Of a DNA stretch of 64,000 nt, positions 43,240-56,000 are shown piece by piece. Origin of the DNA: Perkinsus olseni (Eukaryota; Perkinsozoa; Perkinsida; Perkinsidae); assembly GCA_013115135.1 (NCBI GenBank), contig JABANP010000022.1:221941-285940 (forward strand), given 5' to 3'. The notes under the pieces were generated by a model. That model had not been told where the DNA came from, made no database searches, and saw only the letters and a list, made by a program, of their open reading frames with translations. Made by a program: the position numbers and the translations under genes. Position 1 is the first letter of the stretch; every line of letters starts with the position of its first letter.

Positions 43240-45709
43240 GTCAATTTACCAGCTCTTCACTGCACTCCTCCTTCTCGAGGGTCGGCTCTTGCTGCAGAGC
43301 TGAGGGAAGATACCATCACCATGAAGCTCTCCAGAAGCATATAGCACTACCAGCCATAGCCTCATCCCGCTCATTCAAGGACTTATCAACAACATCTAAT
43401 AGCTGCCGATTGATGGAGACCTCCACCGGTGACATCTCGTACTTGGCCACTACATTCTGCTGCTCCCTGAGACCAGGCAAATGGCCGTCGGCCGGTCACG
43501 ACTAATCCCATCACCTATCCTGGATTTGCTTCTCTAAGAGCCTCCTATGCTCAACGTTATGCTCTCGTCGCTGCTGCGACCGCAGCGCTTCATTCTCCTG
43601 GTACCTGACCCATCCAAATGTCGCGCGCCACGAAATTCCTGAGCACGACATAACTTACGCTTTGGTGTCACTGTCCAGAATTTGAGCTTGCAAATCCTTG
43701 AGCATCTGAGCGTGCTTTTTACGAGACTCCTTCTCAGCCATTTGCTGGAATAAGTACCTATCACACATCATCAAAAATCCACCCCGGTTCGATTCCCAGG
43801 CCCTCCAAGTACTCCTGCGTTTGTTGCCGCATCTCCCGAAGCCTTTCTTCCTTCAGCCTCTCCCTCTCCTCTGCCCTAGCATTAGCCTCAGCTAGCTGCT
43901 TATCCGCCCTTTCAAGCATCTCATTGGCCTTAGCATTCTGCTCCTTAACGACCTGTCCAACAGCATACCACTCATCCCCCTACTCACATACCACACTACC
44001 GTCTCCTGCATGGTCTCCATCAAGGCTTTCTGTCGAGCCACACGGGCCTCCATCTCATCCTTCCTAGCCTAGAGCCGAGAAAGACTATTGCCTAGGTTCT
44101 TGGATCTTTCATACTACCTTTTCCTGAGCATCCAGGATCCTGTTATACTCGGCCATGCTCTCGATATCGAATTGAATTTGCCTCCTTCGCTCCGCCTCCC
44201 GTATCTTTCGTTCCTCTGCGTTGTCCTTCATGATGGCGACCATAGCCGCTCGCTGAGCCTGAGGTTAAACAACGAACTGCTCACAATCCAAACATCAGCA
44301 ATAAAAAGAGATGGAGTATCCAGAGGTCGATGCCAGTCAAAAACAAATAAAGGTCCCGACCTGTTTCCTCTGGAGTATCTTTTGTTTCTCTAGAGCCATC
44401 TCCCTCGTTATCTTCTCAACCAGCTTAGCCTCCTCATTCCTACAACCCTTCCACCGTGGACACGTCACTGAGCCTAACTCGACTCACCTGCGCTTCTCCA
44501 GTTCCCTCTCCTGCCTGGACCTATCGAAGTTGATCTGCACTTCCCTGTCCCTTTGCTCCTGCCAAACTGCAGCTCGCCCCTTCATGAGCATACTCTATCA
44601 GCCCACCTTCATCGCTTTCTCCTTCCTCTCAGCGTTTGCCTTGTCCTCATATTTCTGCCACTCATCTATCTCAACCAGTTGGTTCTCCAAGTACCTTCGA
44701 AAACTCCCCCCTCTCGAGACAGCGGCACCAAGGCACGGGCGCCTGATCACTACTTCTTCTCTTCCTCCTGCAGCTGTGCCTTGCGCGACCGACTCTCTCG
44801 AATCTACAAGGACAGAATAAGGAAAGCGCGGTCAAGCAAGGGAATTCCCACTTGACGGCCCAAATCTTCGGCCAAACGCTTCTTAACCTCCAGCTCGTTC
44901 AGCTTTTGTCGGATGCTATCCTGCTCGTGCAGATATTGAGAATATCTGCATCCAGCGCAACCAAAAGGTCCCGGGTTCGATCCCGGCAACCCGCCCTCGA
45001 CTCACTCGTCCAGTCTACTCCAGTTGAATCGCCTCTGACCCTCATCCCCAATAGCCCGTCCGCTTACGCTTAGATCCTCATCTACAAGGGGTTCATTCAA
45101 CTACGCGTCTCCCAAGCCACCACTACCCTCCTGTATGGTTTCCATCTTATTCGATACCCTCTTGGGCCCTTTGACGCTGCTCCCCATGGACCGTTGGCTG
45201 TAGGCGCTGACTCCACTCACAATCGACACCTAAATACGCTAAGTGCCAAGAGATGACTAGCGCCTCCAGGCAGTCACTTCATCGTCAGCCTTCAAGGCAC
45301 CCGTGTCAACCTTTCTCTGGATACGACGCTCGAGTCTATCAAGGTTCGCTTCTGAAAGATACGCGACCTCCGACCAGCGCGAGGCTAGCCATCTGCTACC
45401 GGTAACGGGAGCGTTGGTGTTATCCAAGAGCCTGCCGACTTCCCTTTTAATCATGGCGCTCTTCTCACTGCGGCAGTCGTCCTTCTCAGGGTCCTCATGA
45501 GTCGAGTGCTTTTTCTTTAACTTGGTGACGATCAAGTCCTTCATCTCCTCACGTTTCTTGATAGCCAGTAGCTTCTCCCTGAGCACAGTCGACTTTCTGA
45601 TAGAGTTTTCGACAAATCCGCCTCACCGCCGGGCTGGGGAGATCGAGGTTGATATCGCCGCTTCGCTGTCAGCCTTAGTGGAAGGTATGTTCTTGGGAGG
45701 GTATGCCAT
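43240..45709 (-). CDS. Long coiled-coil protein resembling TPH-domain axonemal proteins
   Basis: Start at 45709. Exon 2 joins after a 30-bp intron and gives VLREKLLAIKKREEMKDLIV and a basic region to about 45257. Later short exons encode unbroken helices: EQDSIRQKLNELEVKKRLAE, WQKYEDKANAERKEKAMK, WQEQRDREVQINFDRSRQER, MAEKESRKKHAQMLKDLQAQ, HNVEHRRLLEKQIQD, then EMSPVEVSINRQLLDVV and a Glu-rich end near 43240. The Arg/Glu/Lys/Gln make-up, with the RRLLEKQIQ motif, resembles trichohyalin-plectin-homology proteins of cilia (MNS1, CFAP45, CFAP53). Zoospores of such protists are flagellate, which would fit. The exact member and several exon borders remain unresolved. Confidence 0.65.
44930..44990 (+). 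other. T-arm-like sequence and hairpin in an intron of the coiled-coil gene
   Basis: CCCGGGTTCGATCCCGG (44962-44978) has a B box and self-complementary arms, but the loop is one base short of a standard T-loop. Just before it an 8-bp perfect inverted repeat (CAGATATT, GAG, AATATCTG) occurs at about 44931-44949. Both lie in or at the acceptor side of an intron of the minus-strand coiled-coil gene. Confidence 0.35.
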
Positions 45710-45816
45710 TGTTGTTGAGTTCGAGGAACTTCGAGAAGATCGCGTGAAAGCTGGGATCTTGTATTCTTGAGTCAACTTGCGCTTCCTCAACGTTATTATG
45801 CGCGCCTTGCCTCGTG

Positions 45817-47718
45817 ATGGCTGCTGTGATGGCTTGCCGCGCAGGTCCGTCAGAACAGGAGTATGTGGAGCTTCCAAACAGTACTGAGTACTCCGAGTCG
45901 ACCTCTTTCGTATCACGCGCGCATCAACCTAAGATTCACCCTTCCCAGTTTTTGCACGACGGAGTCGTCAGACTTATTTTCATATTTCCATCGGGCATTC
46001 GGTAGCATGTCCCCTCGCCTTCTTCCTCCTCTCCTGCTGTGTCCTCTGAGCCCGTCCATCGAGCGCCCGTCCCTCCTGAGACAAGTCCAGAGTCTGACGA
46101 GGTTAGCCCTATGAAGGCAGGGGCTACTAAAGAGGAGATGCCACCATCATCACCACCTGCCGCAGCAGCAGTGCCGTGTAGAGTCACCTGCCGGGCTCCA
46201 AAAGTGGAAATTGACCTCCATGCAAGGTATTAGGGGCGATGAGGGCTCGTATGATTCTCTCAACCTTTTCTGCGACGGTCTACCTTCGACCTAAGATTCT
46301 ATCTCTCGACGTATATTGTCCCAGAATCTACGTGAATGGCTTCAACGCCTTGTGAAAATCACCTCAAGTGAGAGTGATTTACCGTTTCCTTCTGATCAGT
46401 GTCTTCCGACGGCAAGGGGAGCTCACTAATTCGACGTCTTCATGTTCGTATGTCCTCGATGGGACGGTGTTTTTCAACAGCCATTCGGCTTGTGATGGTA
46501 GTAGCACTCCCTGATGCCGTCTCCGACTACTTCGCCCATCTTAGGCGCAGTGACGCTGGACGAGTCCGACGGAGGCTCTATATTGCTGGATTGTAATCGA
46601 ATAAAGGAAGATCGATTGATTGTGATGTGCGCCAGCTGCTATAATAACGAGAACATACTTGACGTAAGAGCATCCACTCACGGTCCCCGCTGGCAGTACT
46701 GTTATGTAGTTACCTGGCTTGGAGTTCCTTATAAAGTCTGAGGATGACGGTAGGATACTCTATCGAGCCACAAGTGATGATATATTTGAGCGGAAGTTTG
46801 GAGCTAAACTGGCGGCTCAGGTTAAAAGGAACAGACAGTCCGGTAGTAGAGGGAGGGAAGCTGCTGGGGTATCGGGACAGCCAAGGCTTTGAGTTTTGTT
46901 GGGCTGGGAGAGATCGCGAACAATACGAAGTCTTACCACGCCGGGGCTATGATTGCCATCTGTTCTATGGGAGTTTCGGGAGAGTGCTCGGCGATGGAAT
47001 GGTGGCAAGAGTTGCGCGGTGCTTTTCCTGTGGGTCAAGGACCAACCTCTGGATACCATAATGTCAGGTCTGCTTACCCAGCTGCCTACCACCTCTGTAT
47101 CTTCGACATTCGTCAGATTGACGGACGGTGGCGGGTCGGTACACTACCCCAGTGTTATTGTAGGTGTGTTCGTGTACGACCAAGGAGGTAAGGTAGATCA
47201 GTAATGTCCGCCCTGCTGTTTACTTGTGGCCCTTCAGAGTGGCACTTTGTTCGAGTTGGACAAACGTGCCAGGGCACTAACATGATCTCAATGAAGGCTG
47301 ATATAGCATCAGTGCCCCACAAGATAACCAGGGATAAGATAGAGTCATCAGGCCTTTCTGTAATACTCCCATGAACTACTAGTTAGCGCCAGCGAGAACG
47401 CGGATTACTCTCTCTGGTGAAGGGCGAAATTCTGGCCCAAATGTACAAGTATTCCGGACAGCAGTGAGAAGTATACAGTAGATAGCACTGGAGTAATTGG
47501 TGATATATTCCCGACGGTGTTCTATGCGAGTATAACTTTTCTTATCCCACTTGTCGCGCCCTGCTGTGGTATTGTTCCCTTTTTTTCAGTATCCGATCTT
47601 CGATCTTGACGCCAAGAGCCTGGGGACTAACGGTGGTGCACAGGAATCAGACACCGCCTCGGGAGTGAAGGGCGACTCTCAAGAGCCTCCAGCAAATAGT
47701 GTGTCCCAGGAAGAGTAG
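45817..47718 (+). CDS. Unresolved multi-exon gene, Ser/Pro-rich
   Basis: Candidate start at 45817 (MAAVMACRAGPSEQEYVELP). A Ser/Pro/Ala-rich exon follows at about 46006-46190 (with EPVHRAPVPPETSPESDEVS). Segments near 46400-46600 and 46860-47210 are open in competing frames. A final exon at about 47589-47718 reads YPIFDLDAKSLGTNGGAQES and ends in a polar tail with a TAG. No domain is recognised, and the middle exons are not settled. Two genes may be merged here. Confidence 0.35.
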
Positions 47719-47867
47719 TATTTTAGTGGCGTATTGGCCTCGTCGTTGCACTACCAGTCTGCGGCTTTTTCACCCGAAAGGGCGAGGGTTCGAATCAGAC
47801 GGAATTACCACCTGGCTTCGTGACGTCTTCTACAGCGGCGACTGAAAATTGAGTATCATCACCAGGC

Positions 47868-49128
47868 ATGCTCTCGCTGCAGGTACGACGCCCCTCGTAT
47901 GGCCGAAGTTCCAAGCCCTTGCTACTGCACATAATAAGCTTCAGACTGAGTATTCGGCCCTGGAAATTGAGGTACAGTAGGGCATCATCATCCTCATTGA
48001 TGATACACGCTGTACAGGTTACGCATCGAGACGCTAAGATCGAGCAACTGACGAAGAAGTACCGGGCGATGGAGTCTCGGTAGGTCTTAAGGGAGGACGT
48101 CTTTTCACACACTGAACCATGATAGAGAACAGCTTGCCGTGGTCGAAGGATTCTCCTTACTGTTATACTGGTTGATCGGTTGGCGCTCGGATCGGGGGAG
48201 GGAGCCGTCACTCAGAGTTTGTCGGAGATACTTCCGTGCCGCCAGCGAAAGGTCATTTTTGCTATGTGCGCTCAGGTATGAGTCGGTGCTGCATCAATCC
48301 CAGCTTGCTTCCTCCGACTTTAGCATGGTTCTGAACCAGAATCTCGAACTCAAGCAGGCTCTTGAGGACAAGGTTGGAACAGTTAACTTTGGTAGTACCA
48401 ACACCAACGTCTACTCAACATCAGCTAGACATGCTCAGAGAAGGAGATCGCGTCTCTGCCGTTGGGTCCTCATCGAGCCGAGGAGACCGAGCCTGTGGAC
48501 CAGCATATCAAGGGGGAGCATTCACAATCCGGTGGTCATAATAATCGGGACCTCTGTCTCTAGGGAAGCCGTGCTTGTATTTGTCTGTGAGTCACCCAGG
48601 CAATTCTGTATCAGAGACGATAGGATAAGAGTATTGTATCAGCTACTACTAGGTGTATATACAGCGTGATGGCTACCTGTGGTATAGAGGCCCTCATGGT
48701 CTGACCAGGCTTCTAGGCGTCAGACTTTGAATTATACACAGGCCCACCTTGCATGCCGGTGCTCCTTCAGCTCGCTCTATACCGAAGCCTTTCCGAGGGT
48801 TCACTAAGATGCTCAAGGGCAGCAAGAAGAAGTCATCACCTTCAGGTGGAGGCGATTGATGATACATCTCGTGTATAGCCCCTCCGTCGTTTCATCAGGA
48901 TCGACTGTGGTGGAAGTGAGCATAGGGGGTACCCCGGAGTCCCATACTCCTCCTAGTGATATGTCGTCATTGACCGAGGAGCATAGCCCTACTGGCACTA
49001 GCAGGACCTCTACGGCCAAGCATAAGCATCACCGGCACTCTGATGCTGAGGCTGGGAGTAATGCTGGGGGTAACGACGATGTGTGGGGAAGTGGTGTTAT
49101 CTTGACGGTAGTCGATCACCAGCATTAA
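47868..49128 (+). CDS. Coiled-coil protein with Ser/His-rich tail, unrecognised
   Basis: Exons encode heptad-rich pieces: FQALATAHNKLQTEYSALEI (47893-47970), THRDAKIEQLTKKYRAMESR (48019-48080) and QSQLASSDFSMVLNQNLELK (about 48270-48372). A basic exon follows (PKPFRGFTKMLKGSKKKSSP, about 48780-48850). The end is polar, with HTPPSDMSSLTEEHSPTGTS and a KHKHHRHSD patch, stopping at 49128. The spacing of coils and the basic tail suggest a tether or cytoskeletal linker, but this is inference. Confidence 0.5.
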
Positions 49129-49129
49129 C

Positions 49130-49335
49130 TATGATTTTGTGTTTTTTTCGCATTTTAACCATCAGTTCTGGTGATGACAAAATATTGTCATTACAATGGA
49201 TATTACTATTATTACAATATTGTGATTTGCTTGATGGAAAAAAATATTTGTCGGATTTGACAAGCCTTATGGTTGCAATAGGAATAGAGTTGCTGTGTCT
49301 TCTAGCCCACACGGTATGGTTATCGGTATTTTTAG
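49130..49335. other. AT-rich block with inverted repeat
   Basis: This 200-bp stretch is much richer in A and T than its surroundings. It contains ATGACAA, AATA, TTGTCAT (about 49173-49190), an inverted repeat with 7-bp arms, and several ATTACAATAT-like words. It lies between two genes on the plus strand. It may be a promoter or nucleosome-poor region. No gene is seen in it. Confidence 0.4.
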
Positions 49336-49588
49336 GTGCTGTATCAGGGAAAGGAGAGCAGTAGCAGTGATGCTGATGATGCAGAGTTGTTGTATGCTCT
49401 ACGTAGAGCGCCTTCTACTGTATTAGTCGCCCATGTTTGTTATATTACCCCACCAGGCAACTCCCCACTACTATCATTGCTCCCTGAAGCTTTAACACAG
49501 TTACTCTATACCTATAAAAGCCTTTGGTTATGGCACCTGGCTTCCGTGTCACCATCGGGGCCTTCTCGAGGGGGGGTTGAGTATCGCT

Positions 49589-49590
<2 letters not shown>

Positions 49591-49620
<30 letters not shown>
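49591..49620. repeat. (CAT)10 microsatellite
   Basis: Ten perfect CAT units lie 26 bp upstream of the start of the AN1 zinc-finger gene, so they sit in its probable 5' leader or promoter. Confidence 0.95.
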
Positions 49621-49623
<3 letters not shown>

Positions 49624-49646
49624 CAGTTCGTTTGTATCAGTAGACT

Positions 49647-50995
49647 ATGACTGACTTTGCAGATCTTGGAGCGCACTGCGCGGAGCCCTACTGCCATCAA
49701 CAGGATTTTCTCCCTTTCGAGTGCGACCGCTGTCACAAAGAGTAACGCGGTGGATCTCTCTGAGGGGCAGTGGGAAGTGTCTTGTTGGTGTTGTATCAGG
49801 TTTTGCCTCGACCATCGGACGTATGAGGCCCACAACTGCCCCTATCTTAATTCAACATCGTATAATAAGCAGCAGGTCATCATCTGCCCGCTCTGCAAGT
49901 CCTCTATTCACTTGGTAGTATTGCCTGGGGAAATATGCAAATCACAGCCTTTCGTCTGGGTCCACGCGTAGCATTGAGAGCATACACTGCCTCGTACGCA
50001 CACACACTCCTGCAGCGGAATACCTCCTTCGACGAACGAGGCGCTCTTTGAAGGTGCTCTTCCCTTCACTGTTCTGTTGCATGTCGCATGGAGTGGTCAT
50101 GCTTAGTCAGTGGGGCTTAGCGTGACCCACTGTGTTGGACGAGCTGAATGAAGGGTAGGACTCGATGGTTTCAGTTACCAGGAGAGACGGAGGACCGAGC
50201 CTTTGACCGCCACTCACACTCATCAGACTGTCGACCGGAGAACTACGGCAAACCGCGGCTGCAGAGATGCCCGGTGGAGGTGAGGCTGCTGATGGTGATG
50301 ATGACACGGTGATTGTGTTATGGTAGGGTTGTCGAGAACGGCTGACGGAAGTGAACTCCTATGAGTGTACCAAATGCCACACGAAGGTCTGCCTGAAGCA
50401 TCGGTATGAGGATGCCCACCCTTGCAAAGAGTAAGCCCCAAGATCTACATCTCAAGTTCACCAGTACAATATTGATGAAGCTCTCGTGATTGATACCGCT
50501 TACACGCGTCGTCCGGGGACCCTCTCGAAACGTATGTCGTTGGACTCGATTCATACCATGAATGGTAGCTGCGAGCTGCGGGGAATGTACCCGCTTGGAT
50601 CATCACAGAGTGCTCTAGCTCCTCTCTATGGTGTCCTTCAGGTGGAGGGCCCGAGGTCCCAGTAGGCTGTTCAAGCGGGGGTCCTCTGGTAAGGCAGCGG
50701 CTGGTATGAAGAAGAGCCCAGCAGTTGTTACTTCCTCGAGCAGCGGTTCTAAGGCGGCAGGGCGCAGCAGTCGGGCTGATCAGTGGCGGTGTCGCAAATG
50801 TGAGTACCTTGAGGTTGACTCTAGTAGTAGACAAGTATGTCAGGTTTCTGGCTGCTTTTTGAGTTTCTCGGCGACTCTGCTGTATGCTAGTGCCTCCTCC
50901 TCCTCGCAGGTTCCCTGATCAACAATGGAAATGCCGCGGCCTGTGTTGCATGCGGCTATACTCCTCCGGCACGCCAGAACTGTGCCGTACAGTAG
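49647..50995 (+). CDS. AN1/RanBP2 zinc-finger protein, ZFAND2-like
   Basis: Exons 49647..49741 and 49800..49914 give the first AN1 finger, opening DLGAHCAEPYCHQQDFLPFE and closing EFCLDHRTYEAHNCPY, then ICPLCKSSI. This matches the start of ZFAND2A/B (AIRAP), which bind proteasome or p97 complexes under proteotoxic stress. A second AN1-like unit (YECTKCHTKVCLKHRYEDAH) lies at about 50363-50430. The C-terminus has a Ser/Lys/Gly linker and a RanBP2-type finger, WRCRKC joined by splicing to NNGNAAACVACGYTPP, ending at the TAG at 50993. RanBP2 fingers often bind ubiquitin or RNA. Exons between 49915 and 50360 are not resolved. The AN1 plus RanBP2 pairing differs from human ZFAND2, which has ubiquitin-interacting motifs instead. 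Confidence 0.8.
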
Positions 50996-51659
50996 GGTAT
51001 CCAAGGTTGAAGCGTGACTAATACAGAAGGAGGAGGAGAAATCATCAATAATACCACTCCTCCGGTTTTTCGTCTCTGTTTGAGAGACAACTGCAACTTG
51101 ACATCATGGATGTTCCAATTTTGCATAATATACCAGATACCACCTTATTACACTATCAGTAGCATTACCACTGAGAGGACTTAGTTGATGGGCCTCCTTC
51201 AGCCACTGACCACCGTTATTGAGTAAAACACCGTTGACGCAGTCAGTGCTGAGTGCCCGCCCAGCTATGCTCAGTGTCCATCATAAGGCGTCGTCCTCAA
51301 TAACCGCCCCTTTGTCGTGTTGTGAATACGCTATCGAAGTAGCGTGGGCTAGTAGTCGTCCTGTCCTCCTCGTGTATGTCACATCCTAGGGGTTACTCCT
51401 ACACCTTCCAGCATCGATGCAATAGGGGGATAAGTGAGTCCTTTTCTGTTCACGAACTCCGGAACAAACTTTTTCGTAATTGCGCGAGAATTTCGTGGGT
51501 GGGAACCTCGCACAACGACGCCTGCTCCGCAAGGCCCCAACGAAGCGTTTGCCTCATAGCCTCGCTCATACAAACATCGCCGCTGGGGAACATTCTAGGC
51601 CGAAGGGCTCATCATCATCGTAATCAACTCGAGACCGTGGTGTCGAAACTCAAAAGCAG

Positions 51660-52690
51660 AGTCTCAGCCCGAAGCATGCTGAGTTGGAGACATCCGAATA
51701 TAATGCTTCTACTGGAGGGAATATCAGGGGACGGTTCAGGACGAAGGTTTCTGGCTCAGGTCGAACGGTTCGGAAGATTCTCGACCGCAACGTCCTGCCT
51801 GGCCTCCCAGAGCCCCCTCCAGACATGCGTCCTCTCGCCTGGGAACGACATCTGGAGTCCTCATGAGCAGGCCAAGGTTTGGAACAGAGCCAAGCAGAGT
51901 AGGTCCGCTCAGACCTGCCCTAGCTGCAGTCCCGAACTGAGCAGGTGCTGCTACTTGGCAGTGCGGCGTCTGCGGCAAGGTCTTCAAGAGTGAGCACTAC
52001 TTGGACCTGCACATGGAAAGCAAGCATATGGATATTGCGAATGAAGGTGCTGATGAGCCAGCCCGGCTTTCCTTGCCTGCTGATGCCTTCGTCAGATGCA
52101 GTGTGCCTTGCTGACTACTGCGGCATCTTCAGCGTCTGCCATGGGACTTCCCTGATCTCCGGTAGCCATCAGCTGATTGGGAGGAGAACGCTCACTCGGG
52201 GTGCAAAGTTAGTGCTGTTCCACTTCCTCAGAACCCCGGCCGCCCCCAGGGTACTCGTCTCACGTTTGGAGCAGCTGCGATGAGAACGAGTTAGCCGCGC
52301 TGAAGGAAAAGTGCTCCTTGGCTGTTGAGTCTTGCTATGATCCGCACAGCCCGGACAGGGACCACAGGATGGCCTACGGTACGCTCGATCGCCTCTCATA
52401 GTGACGGAATGAGCAGCTTCCTTCTACTCCCCGCTTCCCTCAGCAACTCTGTACCGATCCCATTGCTCCATGCTCTCCTGTGGTGCACGCTTCCACCAAT
52501 ACAAAGCACTTCAGGAAGCCCCTTACCCCCTAGCCGGGATACTGGTAGGTCGAGGTCGGTGCACACTGACCTCAGGCTCTTCTCGTCCTTCCTCAGTTGG
52601 CTTTAATCGGTATAACTATAATCATATTCTTCTCTATGCTCATCTGTGTGGACTGCGGCTGCGGGGAGGACATACTCGAGTAAGCGCCCA
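51660..52690 (+). CDS. C2H2 zinc-finger protein with C-terminal membrane segment
   Basis: The exon from about 51941 holds one classical finger, WQCGVCGKVFKSEHYLDLHM ending ESKH (C-x2-C-x12-H-x5-H), and runs to NEG at about 52037. A 47-bp intron (gtgctg...cgtcag, about 52039-52085) then joins it to DAVCLADYCGIFSVCHG. A further exon near 52268-52370 reads ENELAALKEKCSLAVESCYD. The last (about 52596-52680) is a strong membrane helix, ALIGITIIIFFSMLICVDCG. The finger with the CLADYC motif and a C-terminal helix looks like one conserved design. Upstream exons near 51684-51866 (Arg-rich) are probable. Role unknown; a membrane-held regulator is possible. Confidence 0.6.
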
Positions 52691-53095
52691 TCTCCCTTCC
52701 CAAGCACGAAGCGTCGTTCTTTCGTAGTTACCTCGGGGACAAATGGCGCCGTCGACTAGTGAAGAACCGCCAAGCCCTGCGTGTTCATATCGGTGCTAAT
52801 CGAACCAAACAAATATGACCCTGGGATGGTTTACCCTCCTCCTTGTCCTCTATCAACGTCTTATGACATGATGTGCTCGCCCCCCTCGCCTGATGTAGCT
52901 GTCCTTACTGTCATCACTCCATTGCGTCATCAATAACGGCGGGCTCCCTTGGGTTTCACACATCAGTCCATCTCTCTTACTAGGGGGATAGTCCTCTCTC
53001 GCGTGGTTCCTCAATAGGGTTGGGGCGTGTTTTCGATCTCTGAGCAGCAGTCGCCTTTTCATTGCCTGAAGGCAACAACATGGACAGTCTCCACC

Positions 53096-56000
53096 ATGGG
53101 AACTGACAGAGCATCGCCGCATGAACCTCGAAAGCTGTCCATAGAGAGGAGGACTCCGAGGGGCCACAACGGCAAGCACCGCATGTCCACCACTCCGAGA
53201 ATGTTCAACGTGGAAGGTGCCGTCTACGCTAGCAGCACAGCTGCGAGAAAGTGAGTGCTCGGCCCCTGCCAGCCAGCTGCCGTGCTGATGCATTCTGATG
53301 ACGGTTGCTAGGATGGCTATCAAGCATGGAGCGTTCGCCTTGGAAGGGGAGACCGAGAAGAGCATACGGACGCTCGATGAAGGGAAGTGCCAAGTGAGGC
53401 TACTGCTGCTGAGGGGCCATGAGGCGTGCATTGACAGGCTACGAGGATCGCCGCCCGCAGTGCAGGCATCGAGACTGAGGACAAGGATATGAAGTTCCGC
53501 ATGCCGCTGCCTCCTCCACCACCGTAGGTTGAAGGAGGACCCTCTGATGACTCTCCGGTGTGCTTGGTTCGTAGGCCTGTGGACCCGGGGGAGAAGCTGT
53601 GGACGGCAGTGAGGATGAAGACGACCGTAAAGGACGCTATGGCGACGCAACTGGTGGGGGGGTCGACTCATTGAGCCTCGCTGCTGCCGCTGGATAAAAC
53701 GTAGGTATTCCTCCTCAGAAGCTGGACCAGCGCGGCCCGGGTCTGCCGGCCGACAGAATGTTCCATGGTGAGCTGAAGAGGCACTTTGAGGATCTCTCAA
53801 CCCTCTGCAAGGACGAGCTCAATCGCCTGTTAAAGTGACCGCTGTGTCCACTGCAAAGTCCCCAAGGTCGACTCGGACAAGGTACACCGTTTATACCACA
53901 GCTCTGAACAATCTCGGCGACAACCCGGAGATAGAGCAGGCCACCGTGAAGAGCATCAAGGTGGCCCTCAACGCAATGCTGGGAAGGCTAGAGGACTACT
54001 CTAAAGTGGGTTGGCCGGCGCAGTACGGCTCAGCCATCATGTTCCTACAGGTCATCATCGATCGGTCGTTGGACACTCTCCCGCCGGCCGGCACCAGTCT
54101 GGAGACGGAGGTCTTCAAATCAAGGCTCCTCTCGGTCCAACTCGACACGTGTGTCCGGAGTCACGAGGCCCTGCAGGGCAAGCTAGAGGACACGCTGTGG
54201 AGGCTTACCAACCAGGCCCTCAGCTTCCGGTAGGCTGACGGAGCGGTGACCGATATGGCTTGGATCGGCGAAGCGATGAGCCCACCAGCGTGATGAGGAA
54301 CGGTCGCTGCAGGCACTTGCGTATGGCCTACCAGAGGGACCTCCATCTTTTGCGTACCAAACTGAAAGGCCTGCTGGTAGAGGTTGAGGACCACATGCGG
54401 TTCAGAGAAAGTAGAGGGAGGGAGAGGGCGCGAGCCATTCAGTCGATCGAGCCATTCTCAGGTTCCGGTAGCAGCGCCCAGCGACTCCTACGCAGCACGA
54501 AAGAGGTTGATGAGTTCATCAGGAAGGTCTCCAAGTCCGATACGGATGTAATACTTTCTGAGCCGCCGCCCGCTCCACCGCTGTACGAGCTTCCTGCCGC
54601 CGCCTTCAGGTTAACATCTTCGATGGAGACATATACATGGAGGAGGAGACGAGGCAGCTGCTAAGACAGAAGGAAGAGGAGATGAAGGGCCTCTTTGGTG
54701 TCGAGAGGGGCCGCTTCGAGCTCAAGATAAAGACACTCCTGTTGGAGAATCGCAGTAAGTACAACAACAAGGGCATCGGCAAGGCCAGCTCCTCGACCAT
54801 GCCTAGCCAACTCGCTCAACCCTCGCTCTCTAGCTATCGTCTTAGCGGACGTTCGAGATGCTGGGCTCTGCCGTGCTATGCCTTTCCTGTGGCGAGACCC
54901 TCATACGCCGTACTACAGCCCCCTCCTCCTCCTTGCTCAGCCTTCCGGACGCAAGTTGAAGAGCTTAGTGACAGGAACCATGTCTTGGTTATGAAAGTCC
55001 AACACTTGGAGACTCAAGTGACCAAGCTGAGTAGAGGACAGGCGGTTGGCGGTGCCTCTGCCTTGAGTGAGTGCTGCATTCTGTACGGTGGTCATCAGCG
55101 GCTCTGCAGGTATCATCTCCCTCCAGAGCCTCTTGGCCGAGCTCAGGGCGAGCAGCAATGCCGCTGCTGCTGCTCCTGCTGCTTCGGAGTATCTTCATGC
55201 CAGCCGATGGGATGCCTGGCGAATCCCCTCCTTTCAGGGTCCTCAGCGAAGGTGGTGTTCCCGAAGATGGCGAGATCGTTGCTGTGAGCCAGAGTGAGCT
55301 CGATAAGGTCAGATACTTCATCCTCTCTGATGGTTGTTGAGGCCCTGCATGAGCTCAGGTCCAGGCTAGCTTCCTCAAGCTCAAGCGTCAATGTCGACTG
55401 TGAGCCGATGGCGCCACTCTAATGCCGTCCGATACAGCTCGCGCAGGTACGGCGACCTCGTTGCACAGGCCAAGACGAGGCTCCTTCAAGGCATCGCGTT
55501 GGCCGAGAAGAACAGCAAGGCTCTTATACCCGCATCTGCCGTAAGTTGATGATGCTCTTGCGTGGAGCTCCGGATCAGCTGCAAATCAGCGACGGCAACT
55601 CACAGCAGCAGCAGCGAGTACGAGCATTGGAGGAAATCGGGGTCGTCGAGGAAGTGTTCGGGCGAGCCCTACAAAACGTAAGCTGAGGGCAAGACGACTG
55701 TCTGATGAACTTGGAGTCATTGCCGGGTTGCTACACCCGACTGTTCTACGGAACAAGACCAACCCGCAGTAGCCCACAGCAGCAGCCACCTTTCTCTCAG
55801 AGGACCCCAACACGGACCTAGCCATAGTGGACAGAGTACTCAGTGAATGTGCGAAGGAGTTCAATGCTCTCATCAAGGTGACCAGCGTGCCCTTCCGCTC
55901 GGGGCTGCGGTTGTGACGCGTGGTGATACGCAGGAGATCAATGAGGAGGATGAGGCCTGTGCTGCCGCTACGGGTATCAAGCCCAAGCCTATGAGGTTCA

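Noticed and set aside
47783..47800. GGTTCGAAT word as a tRNA B box
   Set aside because: The flanking arms are not complementary, and no other tRNA part is nearby.
52853..53800. 315-codon minus-strand frame
   Set aside because: It lies opposite several plus-strand exons with consistent splice phases and helical content; its own content is random-looking.
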